Positions 35,058 through 44,757 are shown, numbered from the stretch's first letter. The stretch: 64,000 bases of DNA from an uncultured Eubacterium sp. (GCA_946555345.1 CAMNSS010000006.1:1-64000); one strand, 5' to 3'. Made by a program: numbers and translations. The notes: generated from the letters alone by a model not told the origin.

Positions 35058-36362
35058 TTGAGAATTGTCCATTATATCAATCAGTTTTTCGGCCAGGTCG
35101 GCGGGGAAGCAGAAGCCGGGCATCCTTTAGAGGCCAGGCCGGGTGTCGTTGGCCCAGGCATGGCGTTGAAACAGCAGATCGGCGATAACGAAATCGTGGC
35201 TACGATTATCTGCGGCGATAATTATTTTGTCGAAAATATCGATGCAGTAAAGCCGCAGATGGTGAATATTTTAAAAGAGTACAAGGCTGATATGCTGGTC
35301 GCAGGGCCTGCATTCAATGCGGGAAGGTACGGCATGGCGTGCGGCAGTGCGTGCCAGATTGCAAATGAAGAGCTGGGAATCGAGGCGGTTTCCGGTATGT
35401 ATGAAGAAAATCCGGGCATGGAGATGTACCGGAAATTTGCTTACATCGTGCCGACGGGAAACAATGCCAGGGGAATGCGGGATGCTGTGAGCAAGATGGG
35501 AACGCTGATCAAGCGGATCGCAGACGGCGAAATGCTGACAAGTCCCGAAGAAGACGGGTTCTTCGAGAGAGGCCTTAGGGAAAATATCTTTTTGGAAAAG
35601 ACCGGTGCAGAGCGTTGCGTCGATATGCTCCTGAAAAAAATCAAGGGCGAGGATTTTGAGACCGAGCTTCCGATGCCGGTGTTTGAAAAGTTTGAACCGA
35701 GCCCTGCGATCAAAGATATGTCAAAGGCTACGATCGCAGTCATGACCAGCGGCGGCATGGTGCCTGCAGGCAATCCGCACAGGCTGGAGGCTTGCAACTG
35801 CACGAAGTGGGAATGTTATTCCATAGATAGCGATTACGGCGGCAGGGGCGTGACGAAGGGCATGGTTGTCCATGGCGGATATGATCCGACGTATGGAAAC
35901 GCGGATGGGAACAGGATTCTCCCGATCGACATGATGGTAGCGCTTGAGCAGGAAGGCAGGATCGGAAAACTCTATGATTACACCTATGTTACCGTCGGAA
36001 ACGGCATGGGAACGGATCAAGCAACCGTGTTTGGGGATGAGATTGCGAAGAAGCTTTTAGATGCGAAGATAGACGGTGCGATCCTAACCTCCACCTGAGG
36101 AACTTGTACGCGTTGCGGTGCAACGATCGTAAAACGGATAGATGCAGCGGGAATCCCGATTGTCCACATCTGTACCGTTACTCCGATTTCCATCTCCGTA
36201 GGAGCGAACCGGGTCGTGCCTGGCGTATCGATCCCGCATCCTGTTGGAAAGCCGGATTTACCATTGGAAGAAGAAAAGGCATATAGAAAGAAAATGCTGG
36301 AAACAGCCCTGAAGGCTCTCGAAACGGATATACAAGAGCAGACCATCTTTGCAGTCGAGTAG
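35058..36362 (+). CDS. component B selenoprotein (GrdB/GrdF/GrdH-like, in-frame TGA = Sec)
   Basis: Two halves joined by TGA at 36096-36098 form a 434-residue protein. The Sec context ILTSTUGTCTRCGA is diagnostic of the selenoprotein subunit of component B. The N-terminus has EARPGVVGPGMALKQQIGDN and the C-terminus ANRVVPGVSIPHPVGKPDLP. TTG at 35058 with AAAGGAGGG 8 nt upstream is the start. The subunit cleaves the C-N bond of the pyruvoyl-bound substrate and passes the carboxymethyl group to GrdA. Gene callers that stop at TGA will lose the last 88 residues. Substrate not determined. Confidence 0.95.
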
Positions 36363-36389
36363 CAGACGTTAAAAGAGGAGAGGGTATAT

Positions 36390-38459
36390 ATGCTGGATAA
36401 AAGGATTGAATATGACGCAAAAGTTCCCATAAGGGCATATGTGAGCCATATCTATCAGCAGCCGGTTCATGCGCACCATGAGGATTTAGAGCTGATCGTC
36501 GTGCTGAAGGGAACGATCCGGGTGATTGCAGGATACAGGACGCTTCTGCTTGGAGACGGAGACGTGATGTTTTTTAACGACAGGGAGCTTCATGGCATCT
36601 ATGAAACCGAAGGGGAAAACCTCGTACTCACGATTCATATTAAGATCAAGTATTTCAGGAAATATAACGAAACAGCATACAGTTCTTTCTTTTTGATGGC
36701 TGCGACTTATTTAAACGACTTGCGTTATGATAAACCGCTGGAAGAACTGCGGGATCAGATGTTCAACATTGCGAAGACACAGATCACGCAGGCGGGAAGC
36801 GATGAAAAAATGGAAATCATGGGCAAGGAGCTTCTCGCCCAGCTCCTCGCCGATTTCCAGTATTTCTATTACAGCACTTCCGGTGGAAAGCATTTTATCA
36901 ACCGCTATGAAGGCAAAAATAATCAAGCGCAGGCAGCCCGCGTCCGTATGCTGATGTATTACCTGTGGGAAAATTATAACCAGAAGATCACGTTGCAGGA
37001 ATATGCCGATGAGTCCCATATCAATATGTACTACCTGTCTCACATCATCAAAGCTTCGACAGGGCTCAATTTTCAAGAACTGCTTAGCTTTACCAGGGTG
37101 GAGGCAAGCGAGACCCTGCTTTTGGAAACGGACAAGAAGATCAGCGAGATCGCTTTTGAATGCGGGTTTTCTGCAACCAGGTATTATGTGAAGCATTTTG
37201 AAAAATGGTTTCAAATCAGCCCGGCGGATTACAGGGCGAAGCATACAAGCCGCCTGACCCTGAAAACCAGAGAGGAAATTCTCACGGGCGAAGAAGCGAT
37301 TGACGTAATTGATGCGTTTTCAGGGCAGAAACGGCGTTTGTCCGCTGGGAAATCCTATTTTTATACGGATGTCATTGAAATTGATGCGGGCAAAAAAAGC
37401 AAAACGCGGCGGAAGCGGTATCAGCAGCTTCTTGCATGGGATTGTAATTTTCTGCCTGAAGAGGCGGGAATGGGGGAATCCTTGAAAGCGATCAGTGAAT
37501 CCTTCCGTTTGTGTGTTCCCGTTACCGAGGCGAAGTCGCTGAATAGCAGGCTGCTGGCGTTTTTGCAGGAAAGCGGCGCGCATTCCTTGTTGTTTGTATA
37601 TGATGCAAAAGCCGGACAGGGTGTGGATTGCGATGCGTTTGCGCAAGCGCTGGGGAGGTTCTGCCAATCCGGAAAATTAAGTGCGTTGACGATTCATATA
37701 GAATATGCGGGCGTTCTGCCGGAAGAAGATAAGAATGAAATTGCGGAAGTATTTGCTGCCGCAGGCGAAGCGGCCGGGTGCAGGATCGCCGTAAAAGAGG
37801 TTTGCCGGTATTCCGGCGCTTTTTGCAGCGGCAATTATTTTCTGGATTCGATTTATGCAGTTCCATGGATCATCCGCAGCAACTTGAAAAGCGGCCATGA
37901 CCAGCGGTTTATGAGTAAGGTCTTTGATGAAAACGAGGAGGGCGTTATCAATGGTGAGGCTGGAATCATCACTGCGAGCCACATCAAGAAGCCATCGTAT
38001 TATGCATATATGTGCCTGGCTTTGCTCGGCAATGAGATCGTGGAAAATTCCGAAGGCTATATCGTGACGAAGCGAAACCAGGATCTGATCATTTTGCTCT
38101 ACGATTACGATAACAGCGTTTTTCATAACTTGGAGAAGTACGGCGATTGGCACAAGCTGGCGATGCTTCGGTTTGCGACGAAGAAAAACAAGGAATACAA
38201 GCTGGAATTATCCAGCTTGGAAGGCAGGTATACCGTGACGGAGATTCGTTTAGGAAAGGAAATCTGCCTTTTCAGCAAAATGGTGGATATGGGAATGCCA
38301 GAAATGCTCATGCTGGAGGAAGAACAGAATATGCGTGATTTTATGAAGCCGAGGCTGGAATTTTCCGTCGTGGGCGGCAGGCATGGAACGGCGTCTTTGG
38401 ATGTAAAAGTACCGCGGCATGGGGCGACGCTGTTACAGTTGCGCAAACTGATGGAATGA
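36390..38459 (+). CDS. large AraC-family regulator with C-terminal glycosyl-hydrolase-like domain
   Basis: A 689-residue protein. Residues 1-110 are a cupin-like sensor (HEDLELIVVLKGTIRVIAGY). Two helix-turn-helix units follow at about 190-290 (QEYADESHINMYYLSHIIKA; ISEIAFECGFSATRYYVKHF). Residues 300-689 form an uncommon extension resembling the GH39-like part of some AraC regulators, not obviously catalytic; an Asp/Tyr-rich middle and a jelly-roll-like end. GAGGAGAGGG precedes the ATG, 27 bp after the component B gene. It is in line with that unit and may respond to its substrate. Confidence 0.85.
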   Translation: MLDKRIEYDAKVPIRAYVSHIYQQPVHAHHEDLELIVVLKGTIRVIAGYRTLLLGDGDVMFFNDRELHGIYETEGENLVLTIHIKIKYFRKYNETAYSSFFLMAATYLNDLRYDKPLEELRDQMFNIAKTQITQAGSDEKMEIMGKELLAQLLADFQYFYYSTSGGKHFINRYEGKNNQAQAARVRMLMYYLWENYNQKITLQEYADESHINMYYLSHIIKASTGLNFQELLSFTRVEASETLLLETDKKISEIAFECGFSATRYYVKHFEKWFQISPADYRAKHTSRLTLKTREEILTGEEAIDVIDAFSGQKRRLSAGKSYFYTDVIEIDAGKKSKTRRKRYQQLLAWDCNFLPEEAGMGESLKAISESFRLCVPVTEAKSLNSRLLAFLQESGAHSLLFVYDAKAGQGVDCDAFAQALGRFCQSGKLSALTIHIEYAGVLPEEDKNEIAEVFAAAGEAAGCRIAVKEVCRYSGAFCSGNYFLDSIYAVPWIIRSNLKSGHDQRFMSKVFDENEEGVINGEAGIITASHIKKPSYYAYMCLALLGNEIVENSEGYIVTKRNQDLIILLYDYDNSVFHNLEKYGDWHKLAMLRFATKKNKEYKLELSSLEGRYTVTEIRLGKEICLFSKMVDMGMPEMLMLEEEQNMRDFMKPRLEFSVVGGRHGTASLDVKVPRHGATLLQLRKLME

Positions 38460-38724
38460 TGAACGCAAGGGATAAATGCATGATATGAATGCGCCGGTTG
38501 ATATGGCGCGCCGCAGGAAAAGCGTTTCCCAGCTTGTCCGTTATGGTTGAAAGGCAGGGATAAGCTTGCGGGTGATAATGGCCGCATTGATTCATATGTT
38601 GTTGTTGTGAAGAAGCGTGCATTGCATCATCAGGCGTGGTTAAAGGGCAAGGGAAATTCATGATATCGCAAATGCTATTGTTAAAAATATATAATATTTA
38701 ATATTTGATTTAAGGAGGTCTATT
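38460..38724. other. intergenic region, 265 bp
   Basis: No gene seen. TTCATGATATCGCAAATGCT near 38658 resembles one arm (16 of 20 positions) of the tandem palindromic repeat at 29750. An AGGAGG before 38725 belongs to the next gene. Confidence 0.4.
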
Positions 38725-39156
38725 ATGGCATATGTAAAAGGTGAAAAGAAATCGTTATTGACTCCGGTGGCAAAGGGCCCGGATGTGGAGTATCTCAAGT
38801 TCAGGACGTCGTTTAACGGCGAGGATTGCCACTATCCGGATGAGATGATCAGCGGATGCAAAATGATCGAAAAATGCATTGACTGCTGTACGGAATTGAG
38901 CAATATCAGGGACAACGGGGATGGCGGATACGTTGTGGACATCAACGCCAGCTTGGTAGATCATGTCCATATGCTGGATGCTGTGGAAATCGTCGCCTGG
39001 GTTGTGAAGCAGGGTTCCCGTTCCAGGATTTACGGTTATGAAATGTATAAGACGTCCGAATATGATGGCGAAGCAGACCGGAACGAAGTGTTTGACGAGC
39101 CGGTATTATGCGTGAAAGGCGAAGCGACGTTCGTTGTAGACGATCCGATTGAATAG
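38725..39156 (+). CDS. hotdog-fold protein resembling beta-amino acyl-CoA ammonia-lyases
   Basis: A 143-residue protein. The segment CHYPDEMISGCKMIEKCIDC followed by CTELSN..NG, INASLVDHVHMLDAVEIVAW and SRSRIYGYEMYK is like the HYGGNLVDGA hotdog proteins that include beta-alanyl-CoA and 3-aminobutyryl-CoA ammonia-lyases. Those add or remove ammonia at CoA esters. AAGGAGG precedes the ATG; the CoA-transferases follow 26 bp on. The identification is by pattern only; a thioesterase or a MaoC-type hydratase are alternatives. Confidence 0.6.
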   Translation: MAYVKGEKKSLLTPVAKGPDVEYLKFRTSFNGEDCHYPDEMISGCKMIEKCIDCCTELSNIRDNGDGGYVVDINASLVDHVHMLDAVEIVAWVVKQGSRSRIYGYEMYKTSEYDGEADRNEVFDEPVLCVKGEATFVVDDPIE

Positions 39157-39182
39157 CCAGACAGGCCGGAAGAGGTGAAACC

Positions 39183-40394
39183 ATGTCAAGAATACTAGAT
39201 GGAATTAAGGTGATCGACTTTACGGAAGGGCATATGGGGAGCTACGGCACGATGATTTTAGCGGATTTTGGCGCTGAAATCATTAAGGTCGAAGATGCAA
39301 AGAACGGCGGGGATTTGATCCGGTCCCGCGCCCCGAAAAATGAGAAGGGAAGCGCTTACCATGCGTATTTGAACCGAGGCAAGAAAAGCGTTTGCGTAGA
39401 CTGGCGCACAGATGAGGGAAGGAAGATCATCCTTGACCTGATCAAACAGGCCGATGTCGTCTGCGATTGTTTTCCAGCGGGTGAGCTGGAAGGCTGCGGG
39501 CTTGGCTATGAAGACGCTTGCAAGGTAAAGCCGGATATCATATATGCCTCGCACACGGGATTCGGCAAAACAGGGCCGCTTTCCAATACGGCTGGAAGCA
39601 ACCTTACGGTAGAAGCTGTGACGGGACTTCTGGATGTAACGGGTCATGATGGTTCTGTTCCGACAACCCATGGTTCCCGGATTGCCGACCAGTTTGGCAA
39701 CCTGTTCTTTGTCATTGGCATCGTGGGCGCACTCCTCGTCAGGGATGAAACGGGCGAAGGGCAGGTGGTGGATGTGGCTTCGTGCGACAGCATGTTCACT
39801 GCCCTTGAAGATATCCTGATTGAAGAGCTGATGACGGGCAAGATCTATATCAGGGAAGGCAACAGTTCCCGTTCAATTGCGCCATATGATACCTTCGCAG
39901 TAAAGGACGGTTATGTTTCGACGGCGGTTTCCACGAACGCCCAGTGGGAGAAATTCTGCGATGCGATGGGATTCCCGGAATATGCGGACGATCCGCGATT
40001 TAATTCCAACGATAACCGGGGTGATAATTATGATGACATTTTGTTCCATATCATCAACGATAGGTTTAAAGATATGACGCGGGACGAGATCGAAAACCTG
40101 CTGCGCCCGTTGAACATTCCGAGCGGACCGACCTTGACGGTGGAAGAAGCGATCGGAAGCGAACAGATCAACCATCGGAACATGGTGGTGGAGCTTACGG
40201 ATACAGCGCTGGGACGCTTGAAAATGCCGGGAATGAACATCAAATTGTCGGGAGAGCCGGATGAACCGGCAGGTTCAGCGCCGCTTCTTGGCGGGGATAC
40301 CTTTGATATTTTATCCATGGCGGGCTACAGCCAGGAGGAAATCAAAGCGTTGCAAGCGAAGGGTATCGTAAAGGATGCAGGAGGTGAGAAATAA
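39183..40394 (+). CDS. class III (CaiB/BaiF) CoA-transferase, first of a pair
   Basis: A 403-residue family III CoA-transferase: LDGIKVIDFTEGHMGSYGTM, ADFGAEIIKVED, the YASHTGFGKTGPLS segment, and the catalytic Asp at position 169 in SRIADQFG, as in FRC/CaiB. It ends in an overlap (TAATG) with the next homologous gene. GGCCGGAAGAGGTGAAA precedes the ATG. Two subunits encoded together suggest a heteromeric enzyme or two steps on related acids. Substrate unknown. Confidence 0.92.
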   Translation: MSRILDGIKVIDFTEGHMGSYGTMILADFGAEIIKVEDAKNGGDLIRSRAPKNEKGSAYHAYLNRGKKSVCVDWRTDEGRKIILDLIKQADVVCDCFPAGELEGCGLGYEDACKVKPDIIYASHTGFGKTGPLSNTAGSNLTVEAVTGLLDVTGHDGSVPTTHGSRIADQFGNLFFVIGIVGALLVRDETGEGQVVDVASCDSMFTALEDILIEELMTGKIYIREGNSSRSIAPYDTFAVKDGYVSTAVSTNAQWEKFCDAMGFPEYADDPRFNSNDNRGDNYDDILFHIINDRFKDMTRDEIENLLRPLNIPSGPTLTVEEAIGSEQINHRNMVVELTDTALGRLKMPGMNIKLSGEPDEPAGSAPLLGGDTFDILSMAGYSQEEIKALQAKGIVKDAGGEK

Positions 40395-41599
40395 TGGCGC
40401 CACTAGAAGGAATCACAATACTGGATTTTACACAAGCCTATAATGGACCGTATTGCACGATGGTTTTGGCGGACCTGGGCGCGCGCGTGATCAAGGTAGA
40501 ACGGCTTGGCGGTGAGCAATCGAGGTTTTGGGAGCCGTATACGGAAGACGATGAAAGCGGATACTTTGCGCTTTTGAACCGAAACAAGGAGGGCATCGCC
40601 GTTGACCTGGGCGAGCCGGAGGGAAAAGAAATCATCAAGAAGCTCTATGCGAAGGTTGATGTCATCGTAGAGAATTTTAAATTCGGAACGATTGACAAGC
40701 TGGGGCTCGGCTATGAGGTGGCGAAGGAAATCAACCCGAACATCATCTTCGCTTCCAGCTCCGGCTACGGGCAGACGGGACCGCTTGCGACCAATACCGC
40801 TTACGATAACGTCATAGAGAGCATGTGCGGATACATGGACATGACGGGATTTCCGGAATTACCGCCATTGCGTTCTGGTGCATCGGTAGGGGATAGCTAT
40901 ACTGGGCTTTCCGTTGCCGTGGGCGTTCTGCTGGCGCTCTACCACCGCAAGAAGACTGGGGAAGGCAAGCGTGTTGACGTGGCGATGCTGGATACGATGT
41001 TCGCTGCGCTTGAAGACAGCATCATGACCTATTCCCTGACGGGAAAGCCGCTTCACCGCTCGGGAAATGCCAAGCCAGCTGAGGTCGTGCCATACGATTC
41101 GTATATTTGTAAGGATGGAAAGATGCTTACGGTGACGATAACGAGGGATGAAATGTGGCCGGATTTCTGCAAGGCGGTCGATATGCCCGAGATGATTTCC
41201 GATCCGCTCTATGCGACGAACGACCTGCGTGTAAAGAACTTTGACAGCTTTACGAAGAAGATGCAAGGTTATATGGAAAAGCAGGACGTGGATGATATGG
41301 TGGAACGGTTTCAAAAGCACAATGTTCCTGCTAGCGGGGTGTACAGGCCGATCGATGCGGCGGAGCATCCGCATATGCTGGCAAGGGATATGATCATCCA
41401 GTACCACGACGATAACATCGGCGAATTTACGAGCTTCGGATTTCCGATCAAATTCAGCAAAACGCCTGAAACGATAAGGAAGGGTTCTCCGAGGATCGGC
41501 GGCGATACGGTCCGGGTTATGCAGGAGCTTGGGTATGACCAGGCTGTGATCGACGAATATATCGAAGAAGAAATCGTGGAAGTTCCAGAGGACAAGTAA
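40394..41599 (+). CDS. class III (CaiB/BaiF) CoA-transferase, second of a pair
   Basis: A 401-residue paralogue of the preceding gene. It has LEGITILDFTQAYNGPYCTM, ADLGARVIKVERLGGEQSRF, ASSSGYGQTGPLA and the catalytic Asp at about 167 in SVGDSYTG, so both members look active. Its ATG overlaps the upstream stop, a sign of translational coupling. Members move CoA between carboxylic acids such as carnitine, oxalate or aryl acids. It ends the operon segment before a 346-bp gap. Confidence 0.92.
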   Translation: MAPLEGITILDFTQAYNGPYCTMVLADLGARVIKVERLGGEQSRFWEPYTEDDESGYFALLNRNKEGIAVDLGEPEGKEIIKKLYAKVDVIVENFKFGTIDKLGLGYEVAKEINPNIIFASSSGYGQTGPLATNTAYDNVIESMCGYMDMTGFPELPPLRSGASVGDSYTGLSVAVGVLLALYHRKKTGEGKRVDVAMLDTMFAALEDSIMTYSLTGKPLHRSGNAKPAEVVPYDSYICKDGKMLTVTITRDEMWPDFCKAVDMPEMISDPLYATNDLRVKNFDSFTKKMQGYMEKQDVDDMVERFQKHNVPASGVYRPIDAAEHPHMLARDMIIQYHDDNIGEFTSFGFPIKFSKTPETIRKGSPRIGGDTVRVMQELGYDQAVIDEYIEEEIVEVPEDK

Positions 41600-41945
41600 C
41601 GAATGTTGTGGTATTATAAATGATGCGGGGCTTATGATGAGCCGCACTGGTTGTGCGGAATCGTAAGCCATGGCATCAACGCAGGCCGTGCAGGGCGTGC
41701 CAGGCAAAGGCTGCCAGGAATGGAAGCATGGGCTGCTGCACTAGCTGCCTGCGGTGGAACACGATGAATCGCAATGGCCGGCCATGTTGCTGCATGGCGG
41801 CGCATATCACATGATGTTAACTTATGAAGCAGTCGCATCAAGGAAATGAGACGGGATATGGCAAGACGAACCAGGTGTTGTGCCATATTCCCTATATCTC
41901 GCCATTGGTGCGACAATTCCATATCAGCCACTAGAAGGAGGAGCG
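41600..41945. other. intergenic region, 346 bp
   Basis: No gene seen. Short GC-rich repeats (GGCAGG/GCCAGG) but no clear terminator; the transporter gene starts behind GAAGGAGGAGC. Confidence 0.4.
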
Positions 41946-43388
41946 ATGAAGACAGAGGCAAGAAAAGACAGCAAGAAAATAGCAAAGAAAAACAAAAAAG
42001 CATTTTGGGGATACGGTGTAGCTGGATTTGGGGATAGTACCTATTATAATATCATCGGATCGTTTTTGTTGTTTTTTCTGACCTCTGTCGCTCATGTTCC
42101 AACGGTTGCGGCAGGCTTTATTTCCTCGCTGGGTTCGATTGCGGACGGCGTATGGAGCCCGATCATGGGCTTTATTTCCGATAACAGCGCTTCCCCCGGC
42201 GGCAGGAGGCGGCCGTATATCATACGGGGCGCGGTGCTGTGCCTGATTTCCACTGCGCTTATTTTTATTACCATACCGGGCGGCGCTGTGGTAAAGTGCC
42301 TGTATTATGGGGCTTTGGTGATTGCGTTTTGGATTTCCTTTGCCACGTTTTTTGTGCCGTATGCGGCTCTGGGGGCGGAAATCGCCACCGATTACGATGA
42401 TAGGACGTGGATCAGGACGCTGACCTCATTTTTTAATTCGGCAGGTTCGCTGCTCAGTACGGTATTGCCGACCTCCATTGTTGCGCTGATCGTTGCCAGG
42501 GGAATCTCCAGGCAGGCAGCTTGGATGTGCGTGGGGATTATCGTCGGGGTTGCCGCTTTTTTTACCATTTTCATCGCTTGGAAGCTGACGGATGGCGCAG
42601 AGCTTGTTAAGCAAAATTTGAAAAAGAAAAAAGTTTCGGTCGTCAATGTCTTCCGGGAATATTTCAGCCTGCTGAAATTAAAGACGATTCGTTATTTGCT
42701 CTTGGGGAGCATCCTGTCGCTCATCGCCTATACGATGATGACGACTGGCAAAATGTATCTATTTACATATAACATGGGATATTCAGAAGCGGCTGCGACG
42801 CTGGTATATTTTTTCTCTTCGATTATATGGATGGCTTCCGCCCCTGTAATCAAGGTGATCAGCGATAAATTGGACAAGCGGGGAACGTTTATCCTCGGCT
42901 GTTTTGTGACGATTGCCGCAGGCGTGGTATACGGCTTGAAAGGCATGGAAAACTTTATCGACCTGATGGTATATATTCTCTTTATCAGCATGGGTAATTG
43001 TTGTTATTGGCAGTTATTCCCTGCGATGATGTATGATATCAGCGAGGTGGATACTTATATCAACGGAACGAAACGGGAAGGTTCGATCATGTCGCTGCAA
43101 TCGTTAGCCGAAGCATTTGCCAGCGCATTTGCCATGTTCCTTGCGGGCGTGGTATTGAATGCCGGCGGCTATGATGGGACGGCCGCAGTGCAAAGCGCGT
43201 CGGCCGAATTTAGCATTTTGTCGCTGAACACGTTTTTTCCGGCTGCATTTTACCTGATCGGTCTGGTTTGCGTGTGGAAATTCCCGCTTACGAGGGAGCG
43301 CCACCATATGTTGCAGGCGGCGATCGCAGAGGGCGTTAAGGCGGAAGATAAAGATCCGAAGTATCAGGACTTGGAGGTTCTGCTGTAA
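41946..43388 (+). CDS. GPH-type MFS transporter
   Basis: A 480-residue membrane protein with about 12 helices and features of the glycoside-pentoside-hexuronide:cation symporter branch: GFGDSTYYNIIGSFLLFFLT, SIADGVWSPIMGFISDN, SPGGRRRPYIIRGAVL and the mid-protein ISDKLDKRG. The ATG at 41946 follows AAGGAGGAGC. Despite the family name these carry diverse solutes. As last gene of the CoA-transferase group it may import their substrate, or export a product. Confidence 0.88.
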   Translation: MKTEARKDSKKIAKKNKKAFWGYGVAGFGDSTYYNIIGSFLLFFLTSVAHVPTVAAGFISSLGSIADGVWSPIMGFISDNSASPGGRRRPYIIRGAVLCLISTALIFITIPGGAVVKCLYYGALVIAFWISFATFFVPYAALGAEIATDYDDRTWIRTLTSFFNSAGSLLSTVLPTSIVALIVARGISRQAAWMCVGIIVGVAAFFTIFIAWKLTDGAELVKQNLKKKKVSVVNVFREYFSLLKLKTIRYLLLGSILSLIAYTMMTTGKMYLFTYNMGYSEAAATLVYFFSSIIWMASAPVIKVISDKLDKRGTFILGCFVTIAAGVVYGLKGMENFIDLMVYILFISMGNCCYWQLFPAMMYDISEVDTYINGTKREGSIMSLQSLAEAFASAFAMFLAGVVLNAGGYDGTAAVQSASAEFSILSLNTFFPAAFYLIGLVCVWKFPLTRERHHMLQAAIAEGVKAEDKDPKYQDLEVLL

Positions 43389-43569
43389 GCTGTGGGCGTG
43401 TTTGGCAAAGCCTCGGCGGGCTGGCGGGACCAGCGTTGCTTGGATGAAGAAATTGATGGTTTTTCGTGCAAACAGCATATACTGTCATCATCAATAGAAA
43501 AGGAGATGGTTATATGGCTGGACCGGCTACAAATATCAGCACCCGAATGGTGATTTTGCCGTAAAAATA

Positions 43570-43613
43570 CCTCCCAAGCAGATTTTGATTATTTATCTTG
43601 TCTGCTTAGGAGG
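43570..43613. terminator. bidirectional hairpin between convergent genes
   Basis: CCTCCCAAGCAGA and TCTGCTTAGGAGG pair (one mismatch) around an 18-nt loop. It separates the plus-strand transporter from the minus-strand dehydrogenase. T-runs are short, so terminator strength is uncertain. Confidence 0.6.
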
Positions 43614-43663
43614 CCTTATGTTACGATGTGGTGGCTTTTGGACTCTATTTACCAAAGCGTACC

Positions 43664-44746
43664 TTAATGTCCCAGATACTTTTTCAGCTCATTGAGGCTC
43701 ATGCCGTTAATTCCCATTTTTTCCAATGTCCTTCCCGTTTCCCTTGGCTTTTGATCGATGATGATAGAGCCAATTTCGATGAATGCATCGATGAGCGGGG
43801 TCGGTACATTGAGCATTTTTCCTAAATCGGACCAAGCGACCAAACCGTAAGGGATATCTTCCGTGAAGTATCTGTTTTTGAGGCTCGTCGGTCCTTTGAT
43901 AAATTCAAGCGTCTTGCATCCGTTTACTTCTTCCCAAATGGTTCGCGGCTGGCGTCCTTCCGCAAGCTCCATCGCTACCGTCATCAGGTCATAGCCTAAC
44001 GCTTTTACAAGTGCGCCTCGTTCGGCATCCAATACCTCCATCACGTCGGCGACGGTAGGGGTGATTCCTTCTTCATAAAGGTAAAAGTCCCCCTTGGAAC
44101 GCTCAATGCGGCCGGCGTTCATCACGCATCCGGGGATGTGCAGGCAAGGATTCAGGCTGTGCAGCCCGCAGGCGAGGACGTCTTCGCATGGAATAAATTC
44201 ACCGTAGTATTTTTCCAGTGTTTGATACACTTCCTGCGATTTGTTTGCGGGAAGCACGCCGCATTTAATTTCGTAATTCCTGTCATAGACGTAGACATGG
44301 CCCGGTTCTAAAATCCTGGCGTCGTAATTCAGCGTCGCCGTTTCACAGAAAATGACATCGGCTTTCACGCCTTTATCGGTAAATGCTTTTTTAAATATGA
44401 GCGAACCCAGGTTTCCCGGTGTAAGGACGATGATCTGCCCGTTTTCTGCCACGCCTGCCAGCAGTTCGGCGTAGTAATCGTGGGAAAACGCAGGAAGCGG
44501 CAGGAAAATGGCCTCTGCGCCTTTTACAGCCTCGGCAATGTCGGTCGTTACGCAGGAGATTGTTGCGGTGCCATCGCCTGCTCTGCCTTCTAACCTGATT
44601 TTTTTGTTGTCAAATACGTATTTCGCATTGGCGCTGTTTGCAAATTTTGCCGCTTCGTACAGGCTTACTTCATGTCCCTTTAGGGTTAAATCGGCAGCCA
44701 TGGCTTGAGAACCATTGCCGCTGCCCATTACAGCAACTTTAGCCAT
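43664..44746 (-). CDS. octopine/nopaline dehydrogenase-family protein
   Basis: A 360-residue NAD(P)-dependent enzyme: N-terminal Rossmann GSGNGSQAMAADLTLKGHEV and a helical C-terminal domain from about 195 with CGLHSLNPCLHIPGCVMNAG (catalytic His region) typical of opine dehydrogenases. They interconvert an N-(carboxyalkyl) amino acid and amino acid plus 2-oxo acid. It is 11 bp after the alanine dehydrogenase stop, so the two are one operon. Together they could release alanine and pyruvate from an opine. Substrate not determined. Confidence 0.87.
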   Translation of the reverse strand: MAKVAVMGSGNGSQAMAADLTLKGHEVSLYEAAKFANSANAKYVFDNKKIRLEGRAGDGTATISCVTTDIAEAVKGAEAIFLPLPAFSHDYYAELLAGVAENGQIIVLTPGNLGSLIFKKAFTDKGVKADVIFCETATLNYDARILEPGHVYVYDRNYEIKCGVLPANKSQEVYQTLEKYYGEFIPCEDVLACGLHSLNPCLHIPGCVMNAGRIERSKGDFYLYEEGITPTVADVMEVLDAERGALVKALGYDLMTVAMELAEGRQPRTIWEEVNGCKTLEFIKGPTSLKNRYFTEDIPYGLVAWSDLGKMLNVPTPLIDAFIEIGSIIIDQKPRETGRTLEKMGINGMSLNELKKYLGH

Positions 44747-44757
44747 ATATTTCCCTC

